The notes: generated by a model from the letters alone, not told the origin. A stretch of 30,590 nt of DNA from JAAYGT01 sp050252075 (GCA_050252075.1 JBFWLP010000035.1:1-30590); one strand, 5' to 3'. Shown: positions 17,891-25,539, counted from the stretch's first letter. Numbers and translations are program-made.

Positions 17891-18667
17891 TCAATGAACG
17901 ACGTGCAGCTTGTTGTCGCGATACGAGAGGTGGCGAGGCGCAGACTCCAGCGCAAGGCGATCGACGCGCAGGCCGGCTTCGTCCAGCACCGCCACTTCGT
18001 TGGCTGACACGTCGGCCACGAAGACCAGGGTGCCATCAGTGGCTACGTCCCAGGGCAGCACCCAGTCAGTGCCAAATTCACCGGTCTTGCGGCCATCCAT
18101 GTCGATTCGCAGCACCTTGCGCAGGCCGGGGTCGGCAACCAGCAGTCCACCCGGCACCACGGCCAGGCCGCGCGGGGCGCTCAACGCGCCTTCGCCGATG
18201 ATGCGCGTGACCCGGCCCGATGTGTCGAACCCCACAATGCGTGCGTTGCGCGAATCGGAAACCAGAATCTCGTCGGCGGTGGTGATGATGCCGCCAGGGT
18301 AGTTGAGGATGTCTTCACCCATGAAGCCGACCGAGCGGCCCGCGCCATCGAAAATCTGCACGCGGTGGTTGCCGGTTTCGACCACATAGGCCAGCTCGCC
18401 AAGCACCGCCACGTCCGCCGGGTAATTGAACTGGCCCGGGCCTTGGCCTACGCCGCCAACGGTGGTGCGTGTGCCTTTGCTGTCGGTGACCACCAGCCTG
18501 TGCGCGATGGCCTGCGTCATGAACTGGCTGCCCGATTTGCTTACCGCCATTGGCGCGCTTTGTGATGCGACAGGCGGCAGATCCACGCCACCACCGCCAC
18601 ATCCGGCCAAAGGCAGTGCCAAGCTTGCTCCGGCCAACATAAAGGTGCGACGGTCAATTACATTCAT
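17891..18667 (-). CDS. NHL-repeat beta-propeller lipoprotein
   Basis: 258 residues. The N-terminus MNVIDRRTFMLAGASLALPL is followed by AGC, giving a lipobox LAGC with lipidated C23. R6-R7 in DRRTFML resembles a Tat motif, so Tat-dependent lipoprotein export is possible. After a GGGG spacer, NHL-type blades repeat: GQGPGQFNYPADVAVLG plus AYVVETGNHRVQIFD is a textbook NHL unit, followed by NYPGGI...ILVSDSRNARIVGFD, APRGLAV...LLVADPGLRKVLRID and PWDVA...VFVADVSANEVAVLD. Five or so blades imply a beta-propeller anchored in a membrane, used for binding proteins or glycans; no enzymatic residues are evident. It is convergent with the giant gene and shares its terminator. Its upstream gap of 92 bases is shared with the divergent DUF6916-type gene. 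Confidence 0.85.
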   Translation of the reverse strand: MNVIDRRTFMLAGASLALPLAGCGGGGVDLPPVASQSAPMAVSKSGSQFMTQAIAHRLVVTDSKGTRTTVGGVGQGPGQFNYPADVAVLGELAYVVETGNHRVQIFDGAGRSVGFMGEDILNYPGGIITTADEILVSDSRNARIVGFDTSGRVTRIIGEGALSAPRGLAVVPGGLLVADPGLRKVLRIDMDGRKTGEFGTDWVLPWDVATDGTLVFVADVSANEVAVLDEAGLRVDRLALESAPRHLSYRDNKLHVVH

Positions 18668-18759
18668 GAACTGCTCTTGAGATGGATTGCTGTGGAAGGC
18701 ACCCGGGATAAACCCCCTTTGATGCCAAAGAATATTAACGTCTAACCAAACACATCACG

Positions 18760-19047
18760 ATGATTGAAAACCTGACCCGCCAGGACTTTGACACCTTGTT
18801 GCCCGGCAGCCTCAGCCTTGAACACGAGGGCCTGCGGCTTGACTTGCAGGTGGTCGAAACGCGGGCACTGCCGCCTGTTTCTCCGCGCCAGAACCCGTTT
18901 GCACTGGTGCTGGCGGGTCCCGCGTTGCCGCTGTTGCCGCAAGGCATTTACGGCTTGCTACATCCGCAGCACGGCCGCCTGGATTTGTTTATGGTGCCCA
19001 TCGGGCGCGATGCCAGTCACACGCGCTACGAACTCATTTTCAACTGA
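18760..19047 (+). CDS. DUF6916-like small protein
   Basis: 95 residues. The pattern LEHEGLRLDLQVVETRALPP, then NPFALVLAGP, LPQGIYGLLHPQHGRLDLFM and VPIGRDASHTRYELIF matches my memory of DUF6916 proteins ('F.l.f.g......qG.y.l.hp.lG...lflvPig.....r.yea.f'), small all-beta proteins usually found beside microcystin-dependent-protein/tail-collar genes. That neighbour set is present here on the opposite strand. The RBS is weak, and the start is chosen as the first ATG. Its 3' end overlaps the convergent acetyltransferase gene by 90 bases. Role unknown; a structural or assembly partner of the tail-collar proteins is plausible. Confidence 0.75.
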   Translation: MIENLTRQDFDTLLPGSLSLEHEGLRLDLQVVETRALPPVSPRQNPFALVLAGPALPLLPQGIYGLLHPQHGRLDLFMVPIGRDASHTRYELIFN

Positions 19048-19569
19048 CCCCGCGGCGGGCGGGCGCTGCATGAACCAATAGACGCCGCGGGTTTCGGCAT
19101 GAGCGAAACCAAGCCGCTGGTATAGCCGCAAGGCCGGATTGAAAGGCTCCACATGCAGCGACACCGTGAGCCGCCGGTCATCCGCATGCCCGAGCAGAGC
19201 CCGCATCAGGGCCGTGCCCAGGCCTTGGTTGCGGTGGGCGGCAAGCAACGACACGTCCATGACGCGCAACTCGTGCGCCGTCTGCTCCAGGTACAGGCGC
19301 CCCATCGGGGTGTCTTGATGGGTCAGTACCCACCACTGTGCCCGTGGGTAGTGTTGCAGGTAGTGCCGGTGCTGTTTGTCGAACTGGTCGGCCAGAAAGG
19401 CTTGTTTTTGCTGCGCCGTCCACGGCACCGGGGCGAGTTCTTCCTCGCGCGTCTGCGCATACAACTGGCAAAGGAATGGCAGGTCGGCTTCGCTGCGCGG
19501 CCTGAGCCCATAAGCAGGGGGCAGCGCTCGCAGCAGATCCGCCGGGGCAGGCGCAGCATTGGTGGCCAT
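18958..19569 (-). CDS. GNAT family N-acetyltransferase
   Basis: 203 residues. The N-terminal YGLRPRSEADLPFLCQLYAQ is the typical GNAT beginning. MDVSLLAAHRNQGLGTALMR at about residues 103-122 contains motif A with the acetyl-CoA pyrophosphate loop R/Q-x-x-G-x-G/A (RNQGLGTAL). HVEPFNPALRLYQRLGFAHA is motif B, followed by the usual YWFM strand. About 35 residues extend beyond the normal GNAT end and run antisense to the DUF6916-type gene. The gene begins 11 bases after the stop of the adjacent tail-collar gene, so it is the last gene of that minus-strand operon. The substrate is unknown; acetylation of one of the co-encoded proteins is one option. Confidence 0.87.
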   Translation of the reverse strand: MATNAAPAPADLLRALPPAYGLRPRSEADLPFLCQLYAQTREEELAPVPWTAQQKQAFLADQFDKQHRHYLQHYPRAQWWVLTHQDTPMGRLYLEQTAHELRVMDVSLLAAHRNQGLGTALMRALLGHADDRRLTVSLHVEPFNPALRLYQRLGFAHAETRGVYWFMQRPPAAGSVENEFVARVTGIAPDGHHKQIQAAVLRM

Positions 19570-19580
19570 ACGGACGGCGT

Positions 19581-20084
19581 TCAGGTCTGGCTTGGGAAAA
19601 TGCCCTGCAGCGCAATACAGAACGACAGCGTCAGGAAGGGCTGCATGTTCAGGTGCGCCTGGCTGCCCCCCGTGTTGGCAACACTACCCGGGTTCATGGC
19701 CACCAGACTGGTCGGGCTGCGGTACATGTCGGTGGATGCTTGCGCCATCACCACATTGGTGCCGGGGGTGTCGGTCGTGGCATTGTTGTTGCTTGTGGTG
19801 AGCGCATGGGTGTGCGTAGGAATTTCGCTAATGCTCAGCGTATGGGCCTGCGCGCCGCCCCGCTCGCCCAGCGTATGCCAGTTGCCCATGTGAATGGGCG
19901 TACGGCCTTGCAAATTCGGCAGCGCGAAATTGACCCTGCCGTCGCCGCCATAGGTAGTGCCGAGCAGCGAGAACAGGGCCTGGTTCTGGTTGATTGGTAG
20001 CAGTTGCCCATCGCACAACGCCCACCCCTTGGGTGCGAAATTGAAGCTCATGAGGCGGATTTCGGAGAGGAAGGGTTCGGCCAT
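19581..20084 (-). CDS. Phage tail-collar / microcystin-dependent-protein-like protein (third of three)
   Basis: 167 residues. It carries the family pattern: MAEPFLSEIRLMSFNFAPKG, WALCDGQLLPINQNQALFSL, LGTTYGGDGRVNFALPNLQG, RTPIH, the GG-x-x-x-HTLSISEIPTHTH block, then QPFLTLSFCIALQGIFPS. This is the short Mdp-like form containing a tail-collar domain (PF07484 type) used in phage tail fibres. A variable Thr/Asn-rich segment (TTSNNNATTDTPGTNVVMAQ) sits between the HTH block and the conserved end, as in its paralogues. There is no signal peptide. It is separated by 32 bases from the preceding paralogue. Function of the stand-alone family is not established. Confidence 0.88.
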   Translation of the reverse strand: MAEPFLSEIRLMSFNFAPKGWALCDGQLLPINQNQALFSLLGTTYGGDGRVNFALPNLQGRTPIHMGNWHTLGERGGAQAHTLSISEIPTHTHALTTSNNNATTDTPGTNVVMAQASTDMYRSPTSLVAMNPGSVANTGGSQAHLNMQPFLTLSFCIALQGIFPSQT

Positions 20085-20116
20085 GGTTCAGATCCGGTGG
20101 AGTCAGGTTGCGCGCT

Positions 20117-20626
20117 TCAGGAGCGTGGCGGGTACACCCCCTGCAGCGCAATGCAGAAGTTGAGCGTCAGGTAGGGCTGCATGTTGTTGTGTGGCTGATC
20201 GCCGCCAGCAGGTGCCAGCGCCTGCGGCGAGGCCACAGCGGCGTTGCCGGGTGGTGCGAACGCGTTGTTGCCGGTACCGACAGCCTGTGCCCCGGGGTTG
20301 AGCGCGTCAGCCGGCCTGCTGCTGGTGCTCAGCGTGTGCGAATGCGCTGGAATTTCGCTCTCCAGCAGCGTGACGGTCTCGGTGCCGCCGGTCTCTCCCA
20401 GATCACGCAGCGACAGCCCCGGGCCTTGACTGGGATGCATGGCCGCACGGCCCTGCAGATCCGGCAGCGCAAAATTGCTCTTGCCATCGCCACCATAGGT
20501 GGTACCCAGCAGCGAGAACAGCGCGGTGTTCTGAGACAGGGGCAGTATTTGCCCATCACAAAATGCCCAGCCCTTGGGGGCAAAGTTGAAGGGGAAGATG
20601 CGGATTTCGGCAACAAAAGGATCCAT
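20117..20626 (-). CDS. Phage tail-collar / microcystin-dependent-protein-like protein (second of three)
   Basis: 169 residues from the ATG at 20624-20626. A longer in-frame reading to 20737 exists but overlaps the upstream paralogue and lacks family similarity, so the MDPFVAEIRIFPFNFAPKGW start is chosen. The conserved blocks are FCDGQILPLSQNTALFSLLG, TTYGGDGKSNFALPDLQGRA, a GG-x-E-x-VTLLESEIPAHSH segment and QPYLTLNFCIALQGVYP. The variable middle (SRPADALNPGAQAVGTGNNA) differs from the neighbours. It begins 10 bases after the stop of the first paralogue, so the genes are co-transcribed. Confidence 0.88.
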   Translation of the reverse strand: MDPFVAEIRIFPFNFAPKGWAFCDGQILPLSQNTALFSLLGTTYGGDGKSNFALPDLQGRAAMHPSQGPGLSLRDLGETGGTETVTLLESEIPAHSHTLSTSSRPADALNPGAQAVGTGNNAFAPPGNAAVASPQALAPAGGDQPHNNMQPYLTLNFCIALQGVYPPRS

Positions 20627-20636
20627 GGTCGCGCTC

Positions 20637-21137
20637 TCAGGTGGGGCTGGGAAATATTCCGAACAATGAAATGATGTAGTTGACGCACAGGTATGGCTGA
20701 AGGTTGGTGTGCGGCTGGCTGCCACCTGCAGAACCAACCGCCTGGGGCGATAGAGCCTGGGCAGTGAATTCGCCAGCGTAGGCTTCCGCCGGAGTGCGCC
20801 CCAGAACCTGTCCCGCCGGTGATCGCGAACTGGCCGGGTCGGCCGAACCCAGCAGCGGGTGACTGTGGCCTGGAATCTGGTTGACCGTCAGTGTGACTTC
20901 TTCTGCACCACCCGTTTCGGCCAGGACGAAACCGTTGCCCTGGTGAATCGGGATGCGGCCGCGCATATCCGGCAGGGCGAAGGTGAGCCCACCGTCGCCG
21001 CCGTAGGTGGTGCCGATGAGATTAAAGAGTGTGTCGTACTCGGAGATCGGCAGGAGTTGGCCCTCGCAGAGCATCCACCCTGCCGGGGCAAAGTTGCCGG
21101 CGAATATGCGTATCTCACCTACAAAGGGTTGCGCCAT
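20637..21137 (-). CDS. Phage tail-collar / microcystin-dependent-protein-like protein (first of three)
   Basis: 166 residues, first gene of the minus-strand operon, with a strong RBS (AAGGAAG read on the minus strand, about 21144-21150). It shares MAQPFVGEIRIFAGNFAPAG, WMLCEGQLLPISEYDTLFNL, IGTTYGGDGGLTFALPDMRG and the terminal NLQPYLCVNYIISLFGIFP with its paralogues. The Ile-Ser-rich ending matches the classical Mdp form most closely. It is divergent from the TnpB-like gene, with a 201-base shared upstream region. Confidence 0.9.
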   Translation of the reverse strand: MAQPFVGEIRIFAGNFAPAGWMLCEGQLLPISEYDTLFNLIGTTYGGDGGLTFALPDMRGRIPIHQGNGFVLAETGGAEEVTLTVNQIPGHSHPLLGSADPASSRSPAGQVLGRTPAEAYAGEFTAQALSPQAVGSAGGSQPHTNLQPYLCVNYIISLFGIFPSPT

Positions 21138-21289
21138 GAATCTTCCTTGCCGTCAATTGTTTCGGTCATCTTAGCCGACGTTGCGGTGCGGTGAGAATTG
21201 TGTGCAATCGTGGTAAATCCGCAATGAAAAAGTCCACAAAGCGTAGCGCTCTGGCCACTGGGGAGGTGGGCGCGAATGCAAAAAATCAG

Positions 21290-21312
21290 TCCTATATGAA
21301 CTTCATATAGGA
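21290..21312. promoter_or_regulatory. 23-bp palindrome (candidate operator) before the secretion operon
   Basis: TCCTATATGAA (21290-21300), one C, then TTCATATAGGA (21302-21312): a perfect 11-bp inverted repeat with a single central base. It is strikingly AT-rich for this window. It ends 26 bases before the ATG at 21339. A weak promoter could be TGAACT (21297-21302) with TACACT (21321-21326), in which case the palindrome covers the -35 region as an operator would. A one-base spacer argues against an RNA hairpin and for binding of a symmetric protein dimer. Confidence 0.65.
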
Positions 21313-21338
21313 TTTGCCGCTACACTTCGCGCCACACC

Positions 21339-21959
21339 ATGGATTCCATTCTTCGCATTCCCCTTAACGCCTCCCTCGAGCAGGCGCAGCGCCTGCAGGA
21401 TTTGCAGCGGGGCTTTGCGCAGCTGTGCAATGCGCTGGCGCCGCTGGTGCAATCGACGCGGGTGTGGAACCGGGTGGCCTTGCACCATTTGGCCTACCGC
21501 CAGTTGCGCGAGCAGTTTCCGGCCATGGGGTCGCAGATGGTGTGCAATGCCATTTACTCTGTGTCCCGCACCTGCCGCATGGTGTTTCAGCACCCGGGCA
21601 GTCCGCTGCACCTGGACAAGCTGGGCGCCAGGCCCTTGCCTTTGCTGCGGTTTGCCGATACCTGCCCGGTGTACTTTGACCGCCATACCCTAAGCCTGAA
21701 GGCGGGGCAACTGTCGATGTTCACGCTGGACGGGCGCATGCGCTTTCAGTTGTCGCTGGATGCCCAGGTGCAGGCGCGCTTTCATGCGCAAAAGCTGCGC
21801 GAGATCGTGCTGTCGCGCACGCCGGCGGGTGGGTATGAGCTGTCTTTTGTGCTGGTAGACCAGGCCCAGCCTGGCGATGCGCCCGCGGTCGAGGGGGCGG
21901 TGGCGCCCCCGCAGGCAGGCGAGCTTCCTGAATATGTGATGGTTGACGAAGCCGTATGA
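21339..21959 (+). CDS. TnpB-derived N-terminal-domain protein lacking the RuvC nuclease
   Basis: 206 residues. The order of motifs follows the N-terminal half of IS605/IS1341 OrfB (TnpB) proteins: LNASLEQAQRLQDLQRGFAQ (10-28, 'p t.eQ...l..tl'); NRVALHHLAYRQLREQF (44-60) and SQMVCNAIYSVSRTCR (65-80), corresponding to 'N....H...Y..lRe.fgL.aQm..raI.kVa.ay'; PVYFDRHTLSLKAGQLSMFT plus LDGR (110-133), corresponding to 'v.yD.r..s......vs..TLdGR'; and LREIVLSRTPAGGYELSFVL (153-172), the last strand before RuvC in TnpB. The expected next element, GVDLGI and the RuvC nuclease with its zinc ribbon, is missing: the protein ends in an acidic Pro/Ala tail. This is not a frameshift remnant, since the gene ends cleanly as ATGA with the ABC transporter start. 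I infer an exapted nucleic-acid-binding or regulatory protein of the secretion operon. Homology was judged by eye. Confidence 0.72.
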   Translation: MDSILRIPLNASLEQAQRLQDLQRGFAQLCNALAPLVQSTRVWNRVALHHLAYRQLREQFPAMGSQMVCNAIYSVSRTCRMVFQHPGSPLHLDKLGARPLPLLRFADTCPVYFDRHTLSLKAGQLSMFTLDGRMRFQLSLDAQVQARFHAQKLREIVLSRTPAGGYELSFVLVDQAQPGDAPAVEGAVAPPQAGELPEYVMVDEAV

Positions 21960-23722
21960 ACCCCAATCAAACCCCTTCCGAACTGCGCCAGGCCGTCATG
22001 GCCTTGCGCCCGTTTTTTGTACGCGCCGCATGGTTCAGCGTGTTTGCCAGTTTGCTGGTGCTGGCGCCTTCGGGCTACATGCTGGAGGTGTACGAGCGTG
22101 TGGTCAACAGCCGCAACCACTTGACGCTGTGGTGGCTGACGGTGCTGGTGATTGGCGCTTTTGTGTTGCTGGAAGTGCTGGAGTGGGCGCGCGCCGAGGT
22201 AATGCGCGCGGCCGGCGATGCGCTGGATCGCAAGCTGCACCTGCGGGTGTTTGACGCGATCTTTGAGGCCAATGTGCGGCGCGTTCCGGGTGGCACGGTG
22301 CAGCCCATGCAGGACTTCAAGAAGGTGTGCGAGTTTCTGCATTCGCCGGCCCTGCTAGCCATCATGGAGGCGCCGATTGCCCTGGTGATGATGGTGTTGC
22401 TGTTCCTGATCAGCCCGGTGCTGGGTTGGACGGCTGTGGCGTTTGGCGTTTTGCAGGTGGGGGTGACATGGCTCAACGAGCGCCGCACAAAGCCACCGCT
22501 GATGGAGGCCAACCGCACGGCCATCGCGGCGCAGCAGTACGCAGATGGCACGCTGCGCAATGCAGAGGTGATCGAAGCCATGGGCATGCTGCGCAATACG
22601 CACCGCCGCTGGATCGCCAAGCAGCAGGAGTTTTTGCAGTTGCAGGCCCAGGCGTCAGAGAGCGCAGGCGGTTTTCAGGCGCTGAGCAAGTTGCTGCAAA
22701 ACGTGCTGAGCTCGATGTTGCTGGGCCTAGCCTGCTGGCTGATGCTGTACAACGAGCTGCGTGGCGGCGGCGGCATGATGATCGTCAGCTCCATTCTGGG
22801 CGGGCGCATGCTGGCACCGCTGGTGCAGATCGTCACGCAGTGGCAGGCGGTGGTCAATGCGCGTGATGCCTGGAACCGGCTGGACGCGCTGCTGGCAGCC
22901 GTGCCTGTCAAGCCGCCTGCCATGCCTTTGCCGCCCCCGCGCGGCAATGTGCAGGTGGAGCAACTGGTGGCCGGGGCGCCCGGCAGCAATACGCCCATCT
23001 TGCGCGGTGTCGGTTTTGCACTCAAGCCGGGGGACGTGCTGGCGGTGGTGGGGCCATCGGCATCGGGCAAGACGACTCTGGCGCGCGCCCTGGTGGGGTT
23101 GTGGCCTGCCACCGTGGGCAAGGTGCGTCTGGACGGTGTGGACGTGCACGCCTGGAACAAAGACGAGCTGGGCCCGCATGTGGGTTACCTGCCCCAGGGC
23201 GTGGAGCTGTTTGAGGGCACGGTGGCCGAGAACATTGCGCGCTTTGGCGAGGTGGACCAGCCCAAGGTGGAGGCGGCCGCGCGGGCCGTGGGCCTGCATG
23301 GGTTGATCAGCGAGCTGCCGCAGGGCTATGACACGCTCGTGGGGCCGGGCGGTGCGCGTCTTTCTGGCGGGCAACGCCAGCGTGTGGGGCTGGCGCGCGC
23401 GCTGTACGGCGACCCGGTGTACGTGGTGCTTGACGAGCCCAACTCCAGCCTGGACGAGGAGGGCGACGCCGCGCTGGCGGCAGCGCTGAAGCAGGCCAGC
23501 GCCCGCGGCGCCACTGTGGTGGTGATCACCCACCGCACCAGCGTGCTGGGGGTGGCCAATTTGCTGCTGGTGCTGCGTGACGGTCAGCAGCAGGCCTTTG
23601 GGCCGCGCGACGAGGTGCTGGCGGCGCTCAATCAGGCGGCACGGCAGGCGGCTGCGCAGGCAACGCCGGCCGGTGGCGCGGCGCCCAGGGCATCTTTGCA
23701 GAACGCGCAGGCGCCGGCTTGA
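21956..23722 (+). CDS. Type I secretion system permease/ATPase, PrtD type (first of two)
   Basis: 588 residues, start overlapping the previous stop (ATGA). The membrane part (residues ~20-330) includes WFSVFASLLVLAPSGYMLEV and LTVLVIGAFVLLEVLEW, and YMLEVYERVVNSRNHLTL is the PrtD-type signature. The nucleotide-binding domain has Walker A GPSASGKTT (366-374), signature LSGGQ (469-473), Walker B VVLDEP with E494, and H-loop H526. Walker A carries Ala instead of the usual third-position Gly, but K372 and T373 are kept, so it is likely still functional. An alanine-rich tail follows. The protein would drive ATP-dependent export of unfolded substrates across the inner membrane together with the HlyD and TolC partners. 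No C39 peptidase domain is present, consistent with substrates that have C-terminal signals. Confidence 0.93.
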   Translation: MNPNQTPSELRQAVMALRPFFVRAAWFSVFASLLVLAPSGYMLEVYERVVNSRNHLTLWWLTVLVIGAFVLLEVLEWARAEVMRAAGDALDRKLHLRVFDAIFEANVRRVPGGTVQPMQDFKKVCEFLHSPALLAIMEAPIALVMMVLLFLISPVLGWTAVAFGVLQVGVTWLNERRTKPPLMEANRTAIAAQQYADGTLRNAEVIEAMGMLRNTHRRWIAKQQEFLQLQAQASESAGGFQALSKLLQNVLSSMLLGLACWLMLYNELRGGGGMMIVSSILGGRMLAPLVQIVTQWQAVVNARDAWNRLDALLAAVPVKPPAMPLPPPRGNVQVEQLVAGAPGSNTPILRGVGFALKPGDVLAVVGPSASGKTTLARALVGLWPATVGKVRLDGVDVHAWNKDELGPHVGYLPQGVELFEGTVAENIARFGEVDQPKVEAAARAVGLHGLISELPQGYDTLVGPGGARLSGGQRQRVGLARALYGDPVYVVLDEPNSSLDEEGDAALAAALKQASARGATVVVITHRTSVLGVANLLLVLRDGQQQAFGPRDEVLAALNQAARQAAAQATPAGGAAPRASLQNAQAPA

Positions 23723-23747
23723 CCGGCCACCGTAGAAAAAAGACGAC

Positions 23748-25484
23748 ATGAGTCCAACGATGACGAACCCTGGTTTCTTTGACCGAAGTGAGCTGACACG
23801 CGCGCTGTGGGCGTTTCGCCGTGAGTTTCTGGTGGTGGGCGCTTTCAGCATGGTGGCCAATGTGCTGTTGCTGTCGCCCACGCTGTACATGCTGCAGGTG
23901 TTTGACCGTGTGCTGCTCAGCCACAGCGAGCTGACGCTGCTGATGCTGTCGCTGATTACGCTGTTTCTCTTCCTGGTGGGCGCTTTTTCGGAGTGGATGC
24001 GTTCGCGCGTGCTGGTGCGTGCCGGCATGCGGCTGGACAACGTGCTCAGCACCCGCGTGTTCAATGCCAGTTTTGAGAGCAACCTCAAGCAGTCCGAGGG
24101 CAGCACGGCCAAGGCCTTCGGCGATTTGGTGCAGTTGCGGCAGTTCTTGACGGGTAACGGCATTTTTGCGTTGTTCGATGCGCCCTGGTCACCGATTTAC
24201 CTGGCCGTGGTGTTCTTTTTGCACCCCATGCTGGGCTATCTGGCGATCTTTTTCGCGTTGGTTCAGGCTGCGCTGGTGTGGTTTGGCCATCGCCAGACGG
24301 TGGCTCCAGCGGGGCAGGCGCAGGCTGCGGGCACCGAGGAGACCTCGTACCTGCAAGCCAAGCTGCGTAATGTGGAGGTGCTGGCGCCCATGGGCATCGT
24401 GCAGAACGTGCGCGCACGCTGGCAGGCACGGCATGCACAGGCCCAGCGGTTGCAGGGGCGGGCCCAGGCGGTGACGCACCGCATTACCGCATGGAGCAAG
24501 TTCATTCGCTATTCGCAGCAGTCTCTGGCGCTGGGTGCAGGGGCCTTGCTGGTGATTGACGGTCAGTTGTCGCCGGGTGCAATGATTGCCGCCAACGTGC
24601 TGATGACGCGCACACTGGCGCCCATCGACTTGCTGGTCAATACGTGGCGGGGTTTCATTAATGCGCGCTCGGCATTCGAGCGGCTGGAAAGCCTGCTGGA
24701 GGACAACCCTGAGCGTGACCCCGCCTTGACCCGTGTGCCTCCGCAGGGCGCCTTGTTGCTGCGCGACGTGGTGGCGGTGGCCCCGGGACGTGCCGAGCCG
24801 ATCTTGAAAGGCGTCAATGTGCAAGCGCAGCCACGAACCGTGACCGTGGTGCTGGGGCCTTCGGGGTCGGGCAAATCCACGCTGGCGCGCTGCATGGTCG
24901 GCATCTGGCCGCACATCGCGGGTGAGGTGCTGCTGGATGAGCGGCCGATTGCCGGTTGGAACCGCGACGAGCTGGGCCCCTATATCGGCTATCTGCCGCA
25001 GGATATCGAGCTGTTTGAGGGCTCGATTGCCGAGAACATCGCGCGGTTTGGCGAGATTGATGCGCAAAAGGTCATCGAGGCGGCCACCAATGCGGGCTTG
25101 CACGACATGATTTTGCGGTTCCCCAAGGGCTACGACACCTCGATTGGCGAGGCCGGTGGGCTGCTCTCTGGCGGGCAGCGCCAGCGCATCGGCTTGGCGC
25201 GTGCCATCTACGGCAACCCTGCATTGGTGGTGCTGGACGAGCCCAATGCCAATCTGGACGATGTGGGCGAAGCGGCCCTGGTTCGTGCGGTGCAGGTGCT
25301 CAAGGCGCGCGGCAGCACGGTTGTGCTGGTGACGCATCGGCCGGGCATCTTGGCGGTTGCCGATCGTCTGGTGATTCTCAAAAACGGCACGGTCCAGGCA
25401 GACGGGCCGCGTGACGCGGTACTGGCCGCGCTGCGCAATGCCCAGGCTGCCCCGGCTGCCCCGGCGGCTTCGTTGGTAGCCTGA
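23748..25484 (+). CDS. Type I secretion system permease/ATPase, PrtD type (second of two)
   Basis: 578 residues; an alternative start is ATG 23760, 12 bases downstream. Membrane segments include FLVVGAFSMVANVLLLSPTL before YMLQVFDRVLLSHSELTLLM, and LITLFLFLVGAFSEWM. The NBD has canonical Walker A GPSGSGKST (370-378), signature LSGGQ (473-477), Walker B VVLDEP with E498, and H-loop H530. It is clearly paralogous to the preceding gene (for example GYLPQ.IELFEG..AENIARFGE is shared) but has the full glycine Walker A. The 25-base gap and same direction indicate one operon. Two adjacent PrtD-type subunits suggest a heterodimeric exporter, or two exporters for different cargo such as the S-layer-like and giant proteins. 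Confidence 0.93.
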   Translation: MSPTMTNPGFFDRSELTRALWAFRREFLVVGAFSMVANVLLLSPTLYMLQVFDRVLLSHSELTLLMLSLITLFLFLVGAFSEWMRSRVLVRAGMRLDNVLSTRVFNASFESNLKQSEGSTAKAFGDLVQLRQFLTGNGIFALFDAPWSPIYLAVVFFLHPMLGYLAIFFALVQAALVWFGHRQTVAPAGQAQAAGTEETSYLQAKLRNVEVLAPMGIVQNVRARWQARHAQAQRLQGRAQAVTHRITAWSKFIRYSQQSLALGAGALLVIDGQLSPGAMIAANVLMTRTLAPIDLLVNTWRGFINARSAFERLESLLEDNPERDPALTRVPPQGALLLRDVVAVAPGRAEPILKGVNVQAQPRTVTVVLGPSGSGKSTLARCMVGIWPHIAGEVLLDERPIAGWNRDELGPYIGYLPQDIELFEGSIAENIARFGEIDAQKVIEAATNAGLHDMILRFPKGYDTSIGEAGGLLSGGQRQRIGLARAIYGNPALVVLDEPNANLDDVGEAALVRAVQVLKARGSTVVLVTHRPGILAVADRLVILKNGTVQADGPRDAVLAALRNAQAAPAAPAASLVA

Positions 25485-25539
25485 AGCGGGCCTGTCCAGT
25501 GCTTCTGGTTGCCCACTCTCTTTTTGCTTGAGTTGTGAC

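Noticed and set aside
18705..18745. ECF-sigma-like promoter (GGGATAAA ... CGTCTAA) between the NHL and DUF6916-type genes
   Set aside because: The two elements are about 26 bases apart, longer than usual ECF spacing, so the match was not considered reliable.
19581..21137. Prophage remnant suggested by tail-collar domains
   Set aside because: No other phage genes, integrase or attachment site are seen, and stand-alone Mdp-like genes with GNAT and DUF6916 neighbours are a recurring chromosomal arrangement.
21339..21959. TnpB-like gene as a simple decayed insertion sequence
   Set aside because: The frame is intact, ends in an ATGA overlap with the next gene, and no downstream RuvC remnant, TnpA gene or transposon end was found.
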